64,000 nt of DNA, from contig NZ_NIDE01000017.1 of assembly GCF_002197845.1 (NCBI RefSeq), positions 1,472,712 through 1,536,711 on the forward strand. The letters are read 5' to 3'. This DNA comes from Fimbriiglobus ruber (GTDB taxonomy: Bacteria > Planctomycetota > Planctomycetia > Gemmatales > Gemmataceae). Of this stretch, positions 60,263-64,000 are shown piece after piece. Every line of letters begins with the position of its first letter. Positions within the stretch are counted from its first letter, which is position 1. Below the pieces are notes generated by a model, which saw only the letters and a program-made list of their open reading frames with translations, made no database searches and was not told the origin of the DNA. Made by a program: the position numbers and the translations under genes.

Positions 60263-60856
60263 TTACCTGACCTCTTCAAACTCTCTCGGCGGACGACTTT
60301 TTCGGATGGGCCGTCCACGGATCACACTTAGTCCACGTTCGAGGCCGATTGCGAGGGGAATCATGGCACGTGACTTCGATTGACTGAAAAGCGGGCCTGC
60401 TGACCAGTCGTCGTCCCAACCCACTGCTTCATAAGCAGGTGCAACTTGGGGATCAACTTCCGTGATTGTTTCTAAATCGGATAATGCGTTTTCAGTCACT
60501 TGTATCTGCCGCATAACAGATCGCACGATCGATCCTAGGACGGAAGAGGTCGCGGTAGCCTCGACACGCTGCATTTCGGTCAGGTGTGTCGGTCCCGTCC
60601 ACTTCGCAATCGCCTGGATTGCTAATGACTTGAGCATTTCCTCGGGGGACATACTGTGAGGAGTCTCCGAATCCGCATTCAAATGTAACGTCCCATCGAA
60701 GCGCGTGACAGCTAACAAAGTCCGCTCCGCTTCCCAACCTAGCGGTGAAGCGATGACCGCCCGCATGGCTCCCAAGAGGTCTTCCCAGCGGTACTCGGTC
60801 TGTGTCGAGGGGCGCTCTGCGACAGCTTGGCTAAGTAGTTCGATAGCCGTTGACAT
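60263..60856 (-). CDS. unknown protein of the ApeA-like operon
   Basis: A 197-aa protein without a recognised domain. Mostly helical: AIELLSQAVAERPSTQTEY, WEDLLGAMRAVIA, EEMLKSLAIQAIAKWTG, TSSVLGSIVRSVMRQIQVTENA; an acidic middle (EVGWDDDW-like) precedes a basic tail IRGRPIRKSRPPREFEEVR. It starts 12 bases after the transglutaminase-like gene and ends 17 bases before the ApeA-like start, with AGAGGT before its ATG. It could be an adaptor or antitoxin-like partner. Confidence 0.65.
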   Translation of the reverse strand: MSTAIELLSQAVAERPSTQTEYRWEDLLGAMRAVIASPLGWEAERTLLAVTRFDGTLHLNADSETPHSMSPEEMLKSLAIQAIAKWTGPTHLTEMQRVEATATSSVLGSIVRSVMRQIQVTENALSDLETITEVDPQVAPAYEAVGWDDDWSAGPLFSQSKSRAMIPLAIGLERGLSVIRGRPIRKSRPPREFEEVR

Positions 60857-60868
60857 AGTGAAAGACCT

Positions 60869-62134
60869 CTAGCCACCCCAACCAAAAGTGATCCCGTTGT
60901 TCCCGTTGACTGTCGCGGGTATCCGGACCGTTTTGACCGTGATCCCGTTGGCTCTTGCGGATTGGTCAGACTTGTAAAAGTTGCTCCCATTGTACAACGA
61001 ACCCAGCATGTAATCGACGGCAGTGTCCAGGTAGTTTGCTTTGAACGAATCCAGCAACGAGCCTCCCAGTACGGTCAAATTGTCGGGCGGAAGGGGATGA
61101 TCAATTTCAAACGGGCCGGTACCGAAGGACGGATCGTACAGAAACAATTTGCCATCGTATTCAAGAAAATTGATACAATGGCCGTCTCCCCACATCCCCG
61201 GGCTCGGATCGCCCCAGAATCGATACCGCCGCTCGGTTCGATCGGTGAGGGACGCCATACCTACGATGGGAAAGCTCGCGTCATGGTCGCGAAAATGGCT
61301 CGCGGGGTGCGTCGGGTGTGGTTGGTTTAATCCTCCTCCACGTATGACCAGTGCGCACCAGTGTTCCTCTCCTGGTGGAACCGTTCGCCAATCGACCAAA
61401 AAGCAGCGCCGGTGGGTGAAGACGCCCTGGCAATGCGTCATTTGCTGAAACATTCGATACCACCCGCTGCACATCCCACCACCGCGTAGAAGTATGTCCC
61501 TTACTTGGTGACAGCCGACTCCGTATTTTAGGCCCGTCGAGGCCAGCTTTTGAATGATGGCGTCACAAATCTCCTTCTCGTTATTTAGACCCGTTGCCCA
61601 CCGACAGGTCCAAGCCATCAGAGATTGGTAAACCCAGTCGTGTAACTTCTGGCCCGGGTTTGGAATCATCGGCCTCCAGGTCGTACACAACTCGTGAGAA
61701 GAGGTACCGGCTGGAATACGCAGGGAGGGGTCGTTAGCGTCGCGAACGTACCAATCCAGTTTGGTGCAATGAACCCCAATCTGATCTGGAAGTGGCGCGA
61801 GGAACTCGAACGAAGTTGCCGCGGAGAGACCAGTCGCCGGGTCAAAAGTCAGTGTCTTCCGGGCTTCGCCCACTTGGCACAGCACTCCATCCGCGCCAAG
61901 AACGTAATCGCCGTCGTTTGTTGGGTCGCCGCGGAAGACAGCCAAGATTTTGGGACGCGCTCCACGAACGTAGGCGGCTAACTCATTACGGAGCCCGACT
62001 ACCCATTCAGGACTCCTGCCAACGGGAAAGTCAGTCACGTGATCTCGAAGATGAACCGCCGCACCCCCGGGGAAATCAAAGTGGACGCTATAAATCTGGA
62101 GTGGCTGGGACGGTAGACCCTGGGCAGAGGTCAT
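60869..62134 (-). CDS. transglutaminase-like cysteine protease-fold protein
   Basis: A 421-aa protein, first in the three-gene operon. The N-terminal half is beta-rich (LQIYSVHFDFPGGAAVHLRD; GVHCTKLDWYVRD). The C-terminal half carries a likely Cys-His-Asp triad of the transglutaminase/papain fold: GGGMCSGWYRMFQQM (Cys, about residue 220), GDGHCINFLEYDG (His) and KLFLYDPSFG (Asp). The triad order and spacing match that fold. No signal peptide. The role could be proteolysis of a toxin, of ApeA, or of a phage protein; it is inferred only. Confidence 0.65.
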   Translation of the reverse strand: MTSAQGLPSQPLQIYSVHFDFPGGAAVHLRDHVTDFPVGRSPEWVVGLRNELAAYVRGARPKILAVFRGDPTNDGDYVLGADGVLCQVGEARKTLTFDPATGLSAATSFEFLAPLPDQIGVHCTKLDWYVRDANDPSLRIPAGTSSHELCTTWRPMIPNPGQKLHDWVYQSLMAWTCRWATGLNNEKEICDAIIQKLASTGLKYGVGCHQVRDILLRGGGMCSGWYRMFQQMTHCQGVFTHRRCFLVDWRTVPPGEEHWCALVIRGGGLNQPHPTHPASHFRDHDASFPIVGMASLTDRTERRYRFWGDPSPGMWGDGHCINFLEYDGKLFLYDPSFGTGPFEIDHPLPPDNLTVLGGSLLDSFKANYLDTAVDYMLGSLYNGSNFYKSDQSARANGITVKTVRIPATVNGNNGITFGWGG

Positions 62135-62260
62135 ACAAGACTTCCCACTATCGGGACGAATTGGAACAGCACCAGCTTTTTACCAGCATAATTGGAGCGA
62201 TCAAAATCGGGTACGCTAGACTGAATTTTACTCAACACGGTCGAATTATTTGGTCTCCCC

Positions 62261-64000
62261 TCATTTCCCCCGCGGTTCCGCCCCCAACAGATTCCGCACG
62301 AAGAAGTCCATCCGCCGCCGGCTCCCGTAGGGCGTCTCGGCCGAGCCGTGGCCGGCGCCGGGGATGATGAGCAGGTCGAAGTCCTTGTCCGCCTTGATGA
62401 GCGCGTTGGCCACCTGCATCGTGCTGGCCGGGTCGACGTTGTGGTCGAGTTCGCCCACCACCAGCATCAGCTTGCCCTTCAGCTTGTGCGCCTGCGTCAC
62501 GTTCGACTGCTCGGCGTAGTGCGGGCCGACCGGCCAGCTCATCCACATCTCGTTCCACCAGACCTTGTCCATCCGGTTGTCGTGGCAGCCGCAGTCGGAG
62601 ACGGCGACTTTGTAGAAGTCGCCGAACGCCAGCACCGCGCGGGTCGAACTCTGGCCGCCGGCCGACCCGCCGTAAATGCCCACGCCCTTCGCCAGGTCGA
62701 GCTGCGGGTACTTCGCGGCCGCCGCCTTGATCCACGCGATCCGGTCCGGGAAGCCGCTGTCGCCCAGGTTCTTCCAGCAGACGTCGTGGAACGCCTTGCT
62801 CCGCCAGTTCGTGCCCATGCCGTCCATTCGCACCACCACGAAGCCCAGCTCCGCGATCGACTGGGCGTTCCGGTGCAAGGCCCGGAACTCCTTCGGGACG
62901 TGGTGGTCGTGCGGGCCGGCGTAGATGTCCTCGATCACCGGGTACTTTTTCTTCGGGTCGAAGTTCGTCGGGCGGAAGATCAGGCCGTAAATGTCCGTCT
63001 CGCCGTCCCGGCCCTTGGCCGCGAACCGCTCCGGAGCTTTCCATCCGGCCTTCAACAGGGCGGACCAGTCCGCCCGCTCCAGCTCGCGCACGAGCTTGCC
63101 GTCGGCCGCGTTGCGGAGTTCGGTCACGGGTGGCAGGTCGGCGCGGGAGTAGGTGTCGATCAGGTACTTGCGGTCGGGGGAGTACTGGACTGTGTGCGTG
63201 CCGTCGCCCGTGGTGAGCCGGACGAGACCGGTGCCGTCGAACTTCACCTTGCAGAAGTGGACGTGGTACGGGTCTTGCGCCGGGTCGATGCCGACGGCGC
63301 GGAACCAGACCTCGCGGGCCGCCACGTCCACCCGGTCGACACCGCGGACGACCCACTTGCCCTTGGTGATCTGAGTCTTCACTGTGCCGGTCTTGGCGTC
63401 GATCAGATAGAGGTGGTTCCACCCGTCTCGCTCGCTCATCCAGAGCAACTCGCCGGTGCCGTCGAAGTATTGCAGGTAGAGCTTGTTCGTGTAGTCGAAA
63501 AAGGTCTTGCACTCCTCGTTCACGACGGCCTCGGCCTTGCCCGTGGCGGCGTCGAGCGCAACGACGCGGGCGACCCCGTGGCCCCGCTGGTTGTAAAAGA
63601 AGAGGAAGCGAGACGAATCGGGCGCCCAGTGCTCGAAGCTCACGTCCCACGGGTTCTGGAAGAGAGCGTCGTCGACCGGGATCTCCTTCTTCGCAGATGC
63701 GTCGAACAGGTGCGGTTTCGGCTGCGGGATCGGGTCGCCGGGCTTGAGGTAGAAGTACGTCGACGTCTTCGGCTGGAGCTGGTCCTTCGGCGCCGATTCG
63801 ACGAGGGTGACGCGCCGGTCGCCGCCGGGCGTCCTGCGGATGGCGACGATCTTCTTGGAGTCCGGCGACCAGAAGAAGGCACCGGTGTACGAATCGCCCG
63901 CGCTGCCGTTCTTGCTGAGCTGCGTCTCGGCCCCACCCGCCCGCTCGCGGAGCCAGATGTTGTGGTCTTTCACAAAGGCCGTCCACGCCCCGTCCGGCGA
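62261..64000 (-). CDS. S9 family (DPP-IV-like) peptidase, 3'-terminal part
   Basis: The 5' end lies beyond base 64000; the frame is open to the edge. Propeller-type N-terminal part (AFFWSPDSKKIVAIRRTP; WDVSFEHWAPDSSRFLFF) is followed by the alpha/beta-hydrolase catalytic domain with Ser in GIYGGSAGGQSS, Asp in VVGELDHNVD and His in IIPGAGHGSA. Prolyl-dipeptidyl peptidases of this kind act on peptides N-terminal to Pro. Probably exported, but the signal is outside the window. Confidence 0.93.
   Translation of the reverse strand, partial: SPDGAWTAFVKDHNIWLRERAGGAETQLSKNGSAGDSYTGAFFWSPDSKKIVAIRRTPGGDRRVTLVESAPKDQLQPKTSTYFYLKPGDPIPQPKPHLFDASAKKEIPVDDALFQNPWDVSFEHWAPDSSRFLFFYNQRGHGVARVVALDAATGKAEAVVNEECKTFFDYTNKLYLQYFDGTGELLWMSERDGWNHLYLIDAKTGTVKTQITKGKWVVRGVDRVDVAAREVWFRAVGIDPAQDPYHVHFCKVKFDGTGLVRLTTGDGTHTVQYSPDRKYLIDTYSRADLPPVTELRNAADGKLVRELERADWSALLKAGWKAPERFAAKGRDGETDIYGLIFRPTNFDPKKKYPVIEDIYAGPHDHHVPKEFRALHRNAQSIAELGFVVVRMDGMGTNWRSKAFHDVCWKNLGDSGFPDRIAWIKAAAAKYPQLDLAKGVGIYGGSAGGQSSTRAVLAFGDFYKVAVSDCGCHDNRMDKVWWNEMWMSWPVGPHYAEQSNVTQAHKLKGKLMLVVGELDHNVDPASTMQVANALIKADKDFDLLIIPGAGHGSAETPYGSRRRMDFFVRNLLGAEPRGK

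Overview
This window is high-GC bacterial chromosome, most likely from a planctomycete of the Gemmata group (Gemmataceae). That assignment is inferred from the large extracellular proteins with an N-terminal LEDRxxP-type signature followed by IPT/TIG, Calx-beta, NHL and FG-GAP repeats, from the Tat-exported Gfo/Idh/MocA oxidoreductase, Rpn-like and Uma2-like nuclease families, HEAT-repeat lipoproteins, and from many long intergenic inverted repeats. No rRNA, tRNA or CRISPR array was recognised.

Layout. 0-6.4 kb: an obgE - coaX - mnmE-like run, split by two Rpn-like genes that sit between the end of obgE and the real coaX start, then a secreted esterase and an FAH-family enzyme. 6.4-9.0 kb: a foldback repeat, then pilT and hisF on the minus strand. 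9.5-18.5 kb: two giant surface proteins sharing a nearly identical C-terminal FG-GAP module; the first has 276-bp tandem TIG repeats and two one-base frame breaks, the second has NHL propellers placed inside Calx-beta-like domains and a broken stretch. 18.5-25.4 kb: an RsmC-like methyltransferase, an SMP-30 family protein with a duplicated 5' end, a HEAT-repeat protein and an oxidoreductase. 25.4-26.3 kb: a scar made of an AAA-ATPase fragment, a 5'-truncated group II intron and a palindromic element.

26.3-34.4 kb: a TetR-regulated tripartite efflux locus. A divergent OEP/TolC-like lipoprotein faces tetR - hlyD - ABC ATPase - two FtsX-like permeases, with two TetR-type palindromes at the tetR promoter and a different long inverted repeat in nearly every gap between genes. 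34.6-42.4 kb: a Uma2 nuclease, a RusA-like/AHJR-like nuclease pair, GNAT, NUDIX, a YchF-like GTPase, a small membrane protein, an SDR epimerase and zwf. 42.6-47.4 kb: a second efflux operon of the EmrAB-TolC type. 47.5-58.7 kb: a frame-broken ClC channel, a Bcr/CflA exporter, an FAD oxidoreductase with a golvesin-like C-terminus, an M19 dipeptidase, a PQQ-propeller protein and three hypothetical proteins.

58.8-62.1 kb is the best candidate for an undescribed system. It is a tight three-gene minus-strand operon encoding a transglutaminase-like cysteine-protease-fold protein, an unknown 197-aa protein, and an ApeA-like HEPN protein of the anti-phage type; the ApeA-like gene looks AT-richer than its surroundings. 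The window ends inside an S9 (DPP-IV-like) peptidase gene.

Caution. Four reading-frame breaks fall in G or C homopolymers that are exactly one base shorter than the open frame needs. Either the assembly undercalls homopolymers or these tracts are genuinely variable, so the affected genes should not be called dead from this sequence alone.
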